From contig JACTAT010000057.1 of the NCBI GenBank assembly GCA_014526335.1, positions 570,684 through 634,683 on the forward strand: DNA of 64,000 nucleotides, given 5' to 3'. Below are positions 1 to 10,238 of the stretch, in pieces; within the stretch, counting starts at the first letter, position 1, and every line of letters starts with the position of its first letter. Made by a program: the position numbers and the translations under genes. The notes beneath the pieces are model-generated. The model did not search any database. It had not been told where the DNA came from and was given only the letters and a program-made list of their open reading frames with translations. This DNA comes from Chrysaora quinquecirrha (lineage: Eukaryota > Cnidaria > Scyphozoa > Semaeostomeae > Pelagiidae).

Positions 1-34
1 TTATAAAGTGGTTCCTTAGAAAAAAAAGCGTGTA
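1..34. mobile_element. Right terminus of an AAGGAAC-type TACACGC element
   Basis: The first 34 bases are the end of the element that is complete in copy 2 at 56457-56864 (GGTTCCTTAG, A-run, GCGTGTA). Confidence 0.85.
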
Positions 35-424
35 GTTTTTGTGCAGTTCTATCAAGAAGCAAATAGAGGCGATATGACCAAGTGATAATCACTACTGAAG
101 TGGATACGTACTACTGTGGTGGTTTTTATCGGCTATCTGGCATATAGTACAAATGGGTCTATAGTCTTTGAGTTGTACAAAACTTCAAAATTGCGATGAA
201 CAGCGGAATCATTCTCGGGCTTACGCAAATGGGTCTATCCGATATGAAAATCAAATGCAACGAAAATCCGGTATAATGTAAACATTTGCCGTGAACGATA
301 TGGAATAATGCAAGGCACGGCGCTCCAATAGCAAATAAGTATAGTTTAAACAGGGTTTTATCTAAACGAGTTTCAGGAAGGTGTTGTGGCATTCTGCTCA
401 AATCCAGCTTGCTTGTGGTGTCCC

Positions 425-585
425 CCTAGACTCACTACATAGGTCCCACAACTTCGCTCGATGTTGTTGTTGTTGTTTTCTACAATCGCTCAGTGTGGAG
501 CTGACATGTTTTGTTATGTTTTGCTCTGTTGGAGTGACAAATCAAAATAAGGGGAGCGTAAACTAGAGACTCGTGTCGTGAGTCT
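425..585 (+). mobile_element. MITE with CTAGACTCACTA ends, about 160 bp
   Basis: It starts CTAGACTCACTACATAGG and ends GTCGTGAGTCTAG, so the ends are inverted repeats, with a TGTTGTTGTTG run inside. The same element is at 57246-57405 in copy 2, and an inverted related copy is at about 2618-2766. Confidence 0.7.
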
Positions 586-774
586 AGTTTTTCCCTGCGT
601 CCTTGTCGCGACTTTCTTCGTGAATCAAAAAATCTCTAACAGCTGAGCGAGGGTTGGGGTTTCAGCCGCAGCCACGGTGGTTTCAATGTCAGGGTCTTGT
701 CAGTCTATCTGCACCTGAGATCCTAGCGACTGGCACTAAATACACCTTTGCCTAGCGACTGGCGCAACCTTAGC

Positions 775-838
775 CTGCGTGCAGCCTCAAACTTTCCTAG
801 CGTCAACTTGAGGTTAGGAAAGTTTTGAGGCTGCACAC
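775..838. repeat. Short hairpin
   Basis: The arms GCAGCCTCAAACTTTCCTA and TAGGAAAGTTTTGAGGCTGC flank a short loop; the hairpin is kept in copy 2 near 57600-57660. It lies in MAEA intron 8. Confidence 0.75.
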
Positions 839-1266
839 AGGTTATTTAGCCTTCAAAGAGCGAAAACCTCTTTGGCCATAAATAAAGCTTTTTCTTGACA
901 CTCTGCAGAGTATAGATAAAGATACAGGTCAAAACAATTGACTCATGATTTCATACCCAGATGCGGATCAAAATGCACCAGCCAGAAAAATGAAGCTGGA
1001 TTGGTATTGTGTTTTGAGCACCAATCAGATCACGAGCGGGCAGGGGGAAAACCAATAGAAATCATTTGACGAGTCCAAGTGGGGAAATGTTTGGGGGAAA
1101 TGTTTGTTAGGAATATGACTTTGCTTATCCCTATTCTGTTCGATGATGAATTTGCAGAAGTGTAAGTATAACATTGTCTGTGCTCTTATCTGGATATGGA
1201 TGCACGAGCCTTTAAACGGAGAGAGGAATGAATTACTTGCATATGTAATTATAAACATTAACTTAC

Positions 1267-4200
1267 ATTATCTCCATAAACAAATCCATTTGGTAACATC
1301 ATTGGTGGGTTGTGTTCATTCATAGCCTCTCCTGTCAAATTGCAGATCAGCCTCGATTGTGCACAGTGAGCAAACGGCAAATGCTTAGCAAGATCATTGA
1401 ACAATCTATTGCAAACTGAGCAATCCGTACTCTTCTCATCGTCGTGGTAACAATGACTAAGAAAATAGTCAAGGAACCTTGGTTATAGGCTGTAATTAAT
1501 CGTTAATTCGTCTTATTTACTCATGGGTACAAGAAAGTCCAAATCACTGGTTGGGCTGACAGAGCTTAAAACATACCACAGGGAAACCAAAGGAAAATAA
1601 CGTCGGGCATTCAAATATTCGAAACTTTGACTATTGGACGTGCGACGCGTCACTGCCCTGGATCGCCCTCTTAGGCCTATTCTCATTCATAAAGAACAAT
1701 AAATTGGCCCAGGACTAGTTTCTTAAAATTATCATGTTTTGAGCACTGAAAAGTTTTCAAGAGTTTGTGGCCGAGTAGTCAAAGCGTTCGGCTCACGATC
1801 GCAAGGTCGTGAGTTCGAATCTCGTCAGCACTTCTTTCCACAAGCCTACAGTCAACTCAGCTGTCCATCCTTCCGAGGTCGGTAAATGAGTACCCAGGGT
1901 ATTCGTTCTAGAATATCAGTCTGGGGGCACAAGATGCAAGTCCACATCAGCTGTATAGCTGCCAGAATCCCTGACCTGCATTAACAAATAAAGATTGCTT
2001 GCTTGCTTTCTTAAATATCAGAGGATAACGGTCCCCACGGCCCTGCATTTGATGAATCAATGTGAGAGCTGGAATGATGCTATAAAGAGAACCAATAAGA
2101 CTAAACCATAAAGAAAAGATACGGTGTCTTCAATGAAGCTAATCCACACTGTAAAGCGACTTCTAGGACTGACTGGGAATTCAACTGATGAAGAGCAAAA
2201 TTTTCTTTGCGGAATTGTTGAACCAAGTCTTCCCAACGATTGCTATTAAATAATTCCTACAAGATGAAAAAGAGAGCAAATTGGTTATTTAGTAATACAG
2301 TTGACATCCGCTATCTCGAACTCTCAAGGGAAACTGGAATTTGTTCGAGATAGCGAATGTTCGAAATAACGGATGCCCCATATAAATATAAAAAATTATA
2401 GTTTTTAAGACAGAAAAGGAACCCCTATTAACATGCAGGTTTACTGATCCCAAATTTCTTGTTCAATAAATTTTGCGAAATTTAGTATTAAAACCGCCGG
2501 CGAAGTGGGCTCGTGTGTTTCGCTGTGACGCTACAATGAACAAGCCTCGTTTCATTACGCATCAAATTTTCTATGCGGCATGTGGGCCGGTAGTTATCGC
2601 TATTGAAATGAATGCCTAGGCTCACTACACGAGTCTCTAGTTTACGCTCCCCTTATATTGATTTGTCACTCCAACAGAAGCGATTCACACTGAGCGATTG
2701 TAGAAAACAACAACAACAACATCGAGCGAAGTAGTGGGACTTATGGAGTGAGTCTAGTGAAGGGCTGGCGCGCTCAAACTACGCTCAAACTCCAGTTGAA
2801 GCAATGTCATGTATTATGTCATATAGTCTCTGTCTGATGAGCGATAACTAGGACTCAGGTAATGAGTCTATGGGCAGTTCATAAATGTTCCCAAATACTG
2901 TGAGTCTTGAGCGATCTCGGTTTGGTGTTATTATCGGTTTGATAAGGGATAGCTTAAATAATGTAATAAGTCTAATTTTCAGCAGACATAGGAAGTCTGT
3001 TGTTTTGCAGAGGGCAAAAATACTTCTGATTGAGTCGTACCTAACAAGGGTGTAGAGTTGGGGGGTCGACAGAAGGCTGAACCCAAGCACCCCTAGGTTT
3101 TTAGACAATGACAGCTTTTGACACTGTGCATTGTTCTTTGGTGAATTTGCCTATAGATCCCTCCCCCAAAAAGAGGCCAACTTCTAATCTGTCTTGCTAG
3201 ACACCATGGGGCCTTAGAGCCTGGATATAGATGTACTTACCTTATATCTGGGCGATGTACAGTCCGGTCTGAATGCTAACAAAGCCATTGTTTTCTGAAT
3301 GTCAGGTACAGAATGGTTGTCACTACTTGCAACACAAAAATGCTTTCTTGCATACCTAAATGAGAAAACAATAGATTTGGAAAGGTTGTACCAATAGACC
3401 ATTCTCGTTTTCAAAAAAATGAAAATTAGGTCAAAGAGAAATTTCGACTTTAGATTCGAATTCCGCACCTTCTTTTTAGTGTTGAGGCAAATCTTTGGCT
3501 GTCTATTTACCGTAAATCCTCGAATTAGCCCCCCTCGAATAAGCCCTCACCTCGAATAAGCCCCCACCACTGGCATGTTGGTGTTAGCCTTTGGGTAATA
3601 TTGGTAACCTTATCGACTTGACAGAACAATGCCTTTTTTAGTCGATGATAAATCATGCTTTTGTGAATAATTTTACAAGTCCCCCTCGTTTTAGCCTCCA
3701 CCTCGAATAAGCCCCCCTCCAAAAACATGAAAAATTAAGCCCCCAGGGGGGTAATTCGAGGATATACGGTATTTGACCTTCCTCACCATTCCTCGTGATG
3801 AAGAAGTATTAAATTCAATTTTATGGGTTAAAGTCAACAAATAGGGACTCACATAACCGCTTCTAATCTTCTTCCTTCCTTTATCAATTCAACAAATTCT
3901 TGTATCCTGATGTTAAGTTCCAGGGTACTCTGGAAATAGATTTTCAAGAAACAAAGTTAAGAAAAGTAGAATACAAGAATACATTTCTTTTTACAAAAAG
4001 AGGATCTATTTCAAAATAGAAATTAACAACAAAATAGAAATAAAGGGTGTAAAGGAAATAAATTTCACAATAGGAAATTGACAAGACCTTATAAGCAATC
4101 ACAAAGGAAAATATTTGACCGTTTGGCCACGCCCAAAAACAATGTTCTTCCAGCATTTTTGTTTGCGTCAAGCAAAAAATGTTTTTGAGCTTTTTCAAAA

Positions 4201-7200
4201 CATCAACCCACACATTTTGTTACTTCTGCTTTTCAAGAAAATTTTTGGACGTGGCCAAACGGTCAAACATTTGTTGTATACCTAGCAAATTTAAAAATGT
4301 TGGACCAAAAATGATCGAGCGTTTGGCCAGGGCCTAATTAACGTACCGTACAGTATTTCAATTAATACCCCGGATGTCTATTCAATTTCGAAGAACTTTG
4401 ATGCAGTATAACGTTGATTACATGATCGCGACCCTTCATTACAAGAAGCAGAAACGTTCGATGACAAGACTAAATTTACGGTGCTTAATATTGAATACTG
4501 TATACTTTTTTTAATAAGCAACCACTCAATAAGCAACTAGGGCTGAACTTGAGGGCTCAACTGAGTTACTGCAAGCAACTAAAAAGTCACACAACCAAGC
4601 TTATACGCTGTCTTGTTGATAGGAAATTGTTTGTTTTGCATGTTAAAGTTCTTTACCTAACGTTTTCCCACTTACTGTCTTCCAAAAGTTGTGTTGTATG
4701 CCTAAGAGTTGATGATTTTGACCCGCGAAGTCAGGGGTGGTTGTTAGGTACAAAAAATGTTAAGCAACTTTTAAGCAACTTCGAGGGCTGAAATGTCTAA
4801 AATTTTAAGCAACTTTGAGGGCTGGATAAAAGTCCAGTTGCTTATTTAAAAAAGTGTATTAATACAAAACAACTAATTTTACCTTCATTTTTCGCAATTT
4901 AGATTTGTTCTCGTGACACCAGGAAAGACAAGGAGCTGAATTTTTTACACGAAGCGCTTCTTCGACTTTTCGAGATTGAAGGAACAAATCAACATCAACG
5001 TGCTTCTGTAAAAAAAAAACAATTATTAAGAAATTATTTAAACCGCTCCCTAATTTAAACAAAATGAAGGTGCGAAATGAAGACGATGATACACACGATT
5101 TGCCATGAAGATTATTATACATTATGGTATGAAATGATGATGCTAATACATAGGTAACGATACGAAAATGCTGATGGAAAGATAAGATGATTAATGAATG
5201 ATGTATGAAATGAAGATGCTGATGAATACTGTATGTAACGAAAGATTCCAATGAATACGTTACACGCTTTTTTTTATAAGGAACCTACCTCAAGGCCTAG
5301 TTCTTAAAGTTCCTTATTTTTTTTTTTACCTCTCTTGAGGCAATTGTAGTTCAAAAAGTTCCTTAATAGTTCCTTAATTTTAACTGCACATACAGTGGTC
5401 TTAACAATAAAAGAGAGACACTTGCATGTGAGCAAAGCTCGAGACTACTCAAGGAAACATTTGATACATGCTTAACGTACAATTCATGTGATTTTCGACT
5501 GCAAATGAATGGAGCTGGCTTTCTAATTCTTGATTATTTGCAGTGATAAAAGCATTCGACATTGAGAAGTTCCTTATTAACGATGTTCTCTTTAGTAGTA
5601 AAAGTTCTTTAAATTTTCGGGCCTTCTACATGTAGGTTCCTTATAAAGTGGTTCTTTATAAAAAAAGCGTGTATGAAAAGAAGATGCTTATGAATATGTT
5701 ATGAAAGAAAATTGCTTACAAATACAGAATGAAATTACGATGCTAATGAATACAGAATTAAATTAGGATGCTAATGAATACAGAATGAAATGAAGATGCT
5801 AATGAGTACAGAATGAAAGAAAGATGTTCATGAATACTATGTGAAAAAAGATTATAATAAATACGGAATGAAATGAAGATGCTATGCGAAGCTAGCGAAT
5901 ACAGTTTGATATGAAGGATTAAGATGCACATTAATGTGGTATGAACTAAAGATACGTTCTAATGGATATGTTATAGCATGAAATGAATAAAGTACAAAAT
6001 ATAGATGTTAAGTAATATGATAGGAAATGAAGATGCTAATGAATGCAGTATGAAATGAAGATGCTTATCAAAACTATACAAAGTACGAAAATATAGATGC
6101 TAGGTAATATGATAGGAAATGAAGATGCTAATGAATGCAGTATGAAATGAAGATGCTTATCAAAACTATACAAAGTACGAAAATATAGATGCTAGGTAAT
6201 ATGATAGGAAATGAAGATGCTAATGAATGCAGTATGAAATGAAGATGCTAATGAATGCAGCATGAAATGAAGATGCTAATGAATGCAGCATGAAGTGAAG
6301 ATGCTAATGAATACAGCATTGATTGAAGATTCGTATAAATAATGCATAAAATTGAAAATGCTCGTGAATAAGTTATGAATAACGCAAAATGTAAGAGTAA
6401 CTCAGAAGTATTTTACAACACTCAGCAACAATACGAAAAGTAGAACTATAACGTAACGATGAAGAGTATAGCCAGAAGCGTAACCATTTTGATAAGAAAA
6501 TATATGAAAGATGACGGTTGTTTGTTATTTACTATATATTGGGCTGTATGTACTTTCCAACAGTCACCATCAAAGAACTATAACAAAATTCATTTTCATA
6601 ATAAGTCTACACACCTCAACTCCTGCATTCTTCGCCATTAAAACTGCAGTTTCATAATAACCAGATCTTAGAAAATGATCAACTAACATTCGATTCAATC
6701 TTTCTCTTTTCCAAACAAGCTGAGCATTTTTTCTTTTGTCAGAATGTTCTTTCAAATGTTCAAGTCGGGCTTTGCACCTTTTTGCAGCTTCTATTTCAAT
6801 ATTTGTAGCATCACCAGCCTATAAAAGTAGTAGTGATTAAGGTAAACAAGATAGAGGTACTGAATGACCTAGAGTTAACAAAAAATATGAGTTCTTTTCT
6901 TATTTCTTTTCTCACATATATAATTACGAAAATTAGTTAAACAAAATTAAGCAACCATAGAGTAATGTTAGATCTAGATATTGCTTATAGAAATCGTGTA
7001 ATATAAAGTAAATATAAAAAAGTTAACGTTTCTTCTCATTTTATCACCATTTTCCTGCGTCACTGCTTAAATATTTAATTTTCTACTCTTTGCCGCAAGT
7101 ACCTAATCAAGGATCGGACGGGACAGAGTGTAATCATGGCCTTCCCTACTAAACCTTCATTTTGGAATTTATCTTTATATGTATCAAAACCAGACAGCTG

Positions 7201-9861
7201 ATTTCTGTAGATAGAGTTCACATTGCCAGTATGATATGAAATGCAGTGCTTATTTTTGAGAAGACTATCTCCAGCTACTTGTCACAATAAGGCCCTTGCC
7301 AAATGATCAAATATTGTTTGTCAAAAATATGAAATTTGCTTATTTAGTAAAAAGTTTGCTTGTCTTGCTGCTTAAAGCTGCTTAAATGCTTATTTTTTAA
7401 ATAACTCAAAAAAGTTTTGCTTGATGCAAGTAAAAATGAAGCAAAAAAGTCCTTGAGCTAGCAAGTGATGACAGCAATGTTTTGCAACATGGCAAAATAA
7501 TCAAACATTCTGCTTCATGAGTGAATTGCAAATGTTTCACAATGTTTAATTGTTCTGGCCAGGTTTATGGTGGAAGTAATGGGAGTGATTATGGTTGAAA
7601 CCGGAGACCTTTAGCAGGGAAACTCAATGTTTACAGGAAAACTCAATAAAAATCTATTGAACATTCAACCAACCTTTCTTTTTAAATCGTTCAATCTCTG
7701 AACAATAGAATTAAGAGATGCAGATGCCTCTGCTACTGTTGAACTTGAGGTAAGCTCATTGAGATGACTGCCAATGTGTGATACTTCTTTATCAATCACT
7801 TTCTGTGCATTTCTAAATTTCTTATTCAGAATTTCATAGGGAACCTGAATGAGAAAAAAATGAAAATACAGCTCTTAACAAAATTGTTAGCATTTACAAT
7901 ACTTCAAGAAAGCAATAAACATTACACCTTAATTATTGTTTTGCCAATCTGCTTGCAACTACACGTAGGCTGAAACTTGCATGTTTTCCAATCTGGACTT
8001 ACACTAACCTTACAGTTATCTAATCTTTAAATTGGAACAAAATTTGATGTGTGCACCACAGAACTTAGGTGTGTATTTTTCAAATCATAGAAAACATAGC
8101 CTGTATTGTTAAAGAACAATAGTCTTTACTGTATGGTGCACAGAAATTCTAGTCTGGCACTCAGGTTTTAATGATAAAAAATTTTTCTTCAAACTGGACC
8201 TGCAAATGGCACTAACCAGTAAAAAATGTTTGTTGGATGGCAGATTGCCCACCTGGGGGTACAGGGGTACATAATATATTTATGGTACTGGGGAGATGCT
8301 GCCCTTAAGGAACCAGTGTTGAAACTTTCCTGTTGTGCTTGGTGAAAACAACAGGAAACAATAGCCCAATTGTTTTTGAGAACAAAAGCCTTTGGTGTGA
8401 GGTGCACAAAATCCAGTCTGGGGATATCGTTTTTCATGATCTCTTGGTATAAACATAGGTCTCAAACTAAGTCAAGTACTCCCCCTTGGATTGTACATTT
8501 TATCTATTGGTATCAGTGGCGGCGCCAGCTCCAAAAAAGTGGGGGGGATATTTTTCATAGGGGTACATTGCGTGCGTGGCAAGGCATGCACACAATAACA
8601 TGAGCCGTTACCTAAAACAGCTGGGGTCTGAAGCCCCCAGCAGGTCCAGGGCAGCGCCCTTGTAGGGGTCCAGGGCTAAGCCCGAAGCACCTCGGGTTTT
8701 GTCATTTCTGAGGTCTCAAAATGGCTTAGGATCCTTTGACTTCTCTTTCTGCATACATTATTAGAACAACACAAAAAACCTTCACAGAAACATAAGAAAT
8801 GGGTATAGTTACGAGAGTCAATCTCAGTGAAAATGTTTTGAAACAACACCCGTTGATAGCAGCGTTGAACGTCGGCTGAACGTCGTTGCCCCCCCCAGTT
8901 TTCTCATCGGATTTGCATGAATCTCAGAGACCATCTTTCTGAAAAAGTGGGGGGGACTAGCCCCCATTCCCCCCCCTGGTGCCGCCACTGATTGGTATAT
9001 TGTTTTACCATGGCTTCAGTTGCGTGACAGATTATTGTCCACTTAAATCTAGCAAGCAAGCAATCTTTATTTGTAATGCAGGTTGAAGTTCTGGCAGCTA
9101 CGTGTTAAGCAATCTCCATTTATTAAAGCAGAAAGGGGGTTCTGGTAGTTATATCTAGCTTATATGGACCTGCAGCCTGTTCCCCCAGACTGATATTCTA
9201 AAATAAATGCCTTGGGTACTCATTTAACAACCCCGGAAGGATAAACAGCTTAGTTGACTGTAGGCTTGTGGAAAGTGGTCCCACCAAGATTCGAACCCAC
9301 AACCTCATGATCATCCAGTGTGCATTCCATGTAGCCTACACCGGAGATCTCCGACGTGGAGTCCAGAATTTTATTGGCGTACTGGCGTGGATCTGTCAAA
9401 AAAACAATAGCCTAGACTTTTATTTCAATGATAAAACAATAGATCTATTGTTTCTTTTGGGGTGAAGTCCTATTTTATCAGCATATCTCCGGCGTGGCGG
9501 TAACACGGAATGCACTCTGGATGATCATAAGCAGAACCCCTTGACCACTTGTCTACACCACCTCTTATAGCATTGGATGCATGTTTGAGCATAAATTCTA
9601 GTCTAAGAGCCTTATACCCTTTATCTATCTTTACAGAACAGACTTCAGCTTTAAGTTTCTTTACGTTCCTGCTGCGCTTCTTCCCTGTCTAGGCCTGAGC
9701 ATTTCATTTCAGCTGTCACTGTAAAGTTCTCTTCTCACGTCAACCTGGGATATATCTATCTTGAATGAAGATAGAAGACACTAAGCAACCCCCTCCCTTT
9801 CTACAGTTCTACATTTTCATACCTTCAAAGTACCATGTTCAAGAGCTCTAACATCAGACAT
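1267..9861 (-). CDS. MAEA: MAEA copy 1, E3 subunit of the CTLH/GID ubiquitin ligase (exons 1-8; last exon off the left edge)
   Basis: Coding exons in transcript order: 9861-9823, 7844-7674, 6818-6615, 5005-4883, 3929-3853, 3355-3241, 2256-2123, 1456-1267. All junctions are GT/AG and phases agree, giving 351 codons. The product starts [13 protein letters not shown]. Exon 2 has [14 protein letters not shown] (coiled N-terminus). Exon 3 carries the LisH segment ([21 protein letters not shown]). Exon 4 carries the CTLH signature ([16 protein letters not shown]). Exons 5-7 form the CRA region. Exon 8 carries the degenerate RING (DCSVCNRLF, then [11 protein letters not shown] and [13 protein letters not shown]). 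Orthologues pair with RMND5 in the CTLH complex and act as a cytoplasmic/nuclear ubiquitin ligase. The roughly 35-codon terminal exon, seen in copy 2 at 56211-56315, must lie left of base 1; with it the protein would be about 385 aa, close to the human length. No stop or frameshift was seen. Family identity is near certain from the order and sequence of conserved blocks. Confidence 0.94.
1761..2009 (+). mobile_element. tRNA-derived SINE
   Basis: The tRNA-like head has box A (GTGGCCGAGTAGTC at 1767-1780) and box B (GAGTTCGAATC at 1811-1821). A roughly 180-bp body follows, ending in AATAAAGATTGCTTGCTTGC. The tail and the reverse-oriented relatives at 9052 and 52595 mark it as a SINE and not a working tRNA gene. 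Confidence 0.8.
2298..2459 (+). mobile_element. Left-end fragment of a pogo/Tigger-like element (copy 1 only)
   Basis: CAGTTGACATCCGCTATCTC and the next roughly 160 bases match the left end of the element at 15130-15719 almost exactly. Copy 2 has unrelated sequence of about 85 bp here, so it replaced sequence and was not simply inserted. Confidence 0.75.
2618..2766 (-). mobile_element. Inverted copy of the CTAGACTCACT MITE, present only in copy 1
   Basis: Copy 2 reads GAAGTGAATGGCTGGCGCGC without interruption at 59335-59354. Copy 1 has about 150 bp inserted after GAATG, with CTAGGCTCACTAC at one end and GTGAGTCTAG at the other. It sits in MAEA intron 6. Confidence 0.75.
3508..3771. mobile_element. 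Foldback element with iterated AATAAGCCCCC word
   Basis: Ends TACCGTAAATCCTCGAATTA and TAATTCGAGGATATACGGTA are inverted repeats. The interior repeats TCGAATAAGCCCCC-like words. It lies in MAEA intron 5; the copy 2 partner is 60190-60502, about 50 bp longer. Confidence 0.75.
4085..4338. mobile_element. GGCCCTGGCCAAACGATCAAACA MITE family member (degenerate)
   Basis: The interior iterates GTTTGGCCACG and CAAACATTTG words and ends GTTTGGCCAGGGCCTAATTA. The partner copy is at about 60842-61067 in copy 2. Confidence 0.65.
4501..4859. mobile_element. Inverted-repeat element of the same design, AAGCAAC word
   Basis: TATACTTTTTTTAATAAGCA at the left and TGCTTATTTAAAAAAGTGTA at the right. AAGCAACT/AGTTGCTTA words recur about eight times, with GAGGGCTG motifs. 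In MAEA copy 1 intron 4, at the spot where copy 2 has 61230-61604. Confidence 0.8.
5096..6330. repeat. 28-bp minisatellite in MAEA copy 1 intron 3, split by a TACACGC element
   Basis: Consensus unit is GAAATGAAGATGCTAATGAA followed by TGCAGTAT. Degenerate units occur on both sides of the element at 5261-5673. A roughly 112-bp compound unit containing CAAAGTACGAAAATATAGAT is tandemly repeated at about 6060-6250. Confidence 0.85.
5261..5673. mobile_element. TACACGC inverted-repeat element, AAGGAAC word
   Basis: TACACGC, T-run, ATAAGGAACC at the left and GGTTCTTTATA, A-run, GCGTGTA at the right. AAGTTCCTTA words recur internally near both ends. It lies inside the 28-bp minisatellite in MAEA intron 3; the homologous copy is 61972-62375. 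Confidence 0.85.
7290..7563. mobile_element. Degenerate GGCCCTGG-type MITE
   Basis: GGCCCTTGCCAAATGATCAA at the left and TGTTCTGGCCAGG at the right, with AAAAAGTTTGCTTG words inside. MAEA copy 1 intron 2. Confidence 0.5.
8514..8990. mobile_element. hAT-type MITE with perfect 8-bp target duplication
   Basis: CAGTGGCGGCGCCAG at the left and CTGGTGCCGCCACTG at the right. ATTGGTAT sits directly outside both ends (8506-8513 and 8991-8998). End sequence and 8-bp duplication are diagnostic of the hAT superfamily. No transposase frame is present. MAEA copy 1 intron 1. Confidence 0.88.
9052..9312 (-). mobile_element. tRNA-derived SINE, reverse orientation
   Basis: It begins with the complement of the GCTTGCTTGC tail (AGCAAGCAAGCAATCTTTATT) and runs to the complement of box B (GATTCGAACCCAC). 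The tRNA-like end is interrupted by the foldback at 9313-9532. Confidence 0.7.
9313..9532. mobile_element. Foldback element nested in the SINE
   Basis: ATGATCATCCAGTGTGCATTCC at the left pairs with GGAATGCACTCTGGATGATCAT at the right, and inner CGGAGATCTCCGACGTGG pairs with ATCTCCGGCGTGGCGG. Internal AACAATAG words repeat. Confidence 0.65.
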
Positions 9862-10238
9862 CTTGTAAAGCTGATAAAGCTTACTTCTTAAATGAAAAGA
9901 TAGGCTAGCTTTAAAACAAGCTATAAAGCCAAATAAAAATAAAAATTTAATCAATCAATTCAAACTATTTTTGCAATTCGTCAATGGTAAATAATAGCCT
10001 CATACCAGTGCAAAATGAAACCTCACTTGCATGATACCTCATTTTGAATATAGCCTCGTTGTGAAATACGAATGTTTCAAAATGTTTTGATTTTGTTTTT
10101 CAGCTCCTCTCGGTTTCGCTTTCAGTTTGATGTTGAGGTGGTGACCGAGTGATGTCCCGATTTGGTCATTGAAGCTGTTTTCAAAGCACTGATTGACAAT
10201 CAAAACAGAATGAGGAAATTTGATATGTGTGTAAGAAA
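9862..10238. promoter_or_regulatory. Presumed bidirectional promoter between MAEA copy 1 and the ankyrin gene
   Basis: The two start codons (9861 on minus, 10239 on plus) are 377 bases apart and divergent. The stretch is AT-rich with no long ORF and no obvious repeat apart from A/T runs. I saw no convincing TATA box. Calling it a shared promoter is inference from head-to-head spacing. If the ankyrin gene has an upstream non-coding exon, the core promoter is narrower. Confidence 0.45.

Larger units (their letters stand above)
1..6420. repeat. Long direct duplication, left copy (MAEA 3' part)
   Basis: Base 1 aligns with base 56831 and the match continues in the same orientation to about 6390, which pairs with base 64000. 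It covers MAEA exons 8 to 4 and their introns. Most stretches are near-identical, broken by insertions: a pogo-like fragment at 2298-2459, a MITE at about 2618-2766, an element swap at 4501-4859, and minisatellite length change. Confidence 0.95.

Noticed and set aside
1143..1325. Plus-strand 60-codon frame, kept in copy 2 at 57962-58144
   Set aside because: It overlaps MAEA exon 8 in antisense. Its conservation reflects the recent duplication and not selection.
1767..1832. tRNA gene (tRNA-Ser/Leu-like with boxes A and B), also at 58586-58650
   Set aside because: It continues into a SINE body with a GCTTGCTTGC tail and has reverse-oriented, diverged relatives in the window, so it is a SINE head and not a standalone tRNA gene.
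2848..3108. Minus-strand 86-codon frame, kept in copy 2 at 59530-59772
   Set aside because: It lies inside MAEA intron 6, matches no family I know, and is shared only because the intron was duplicated.
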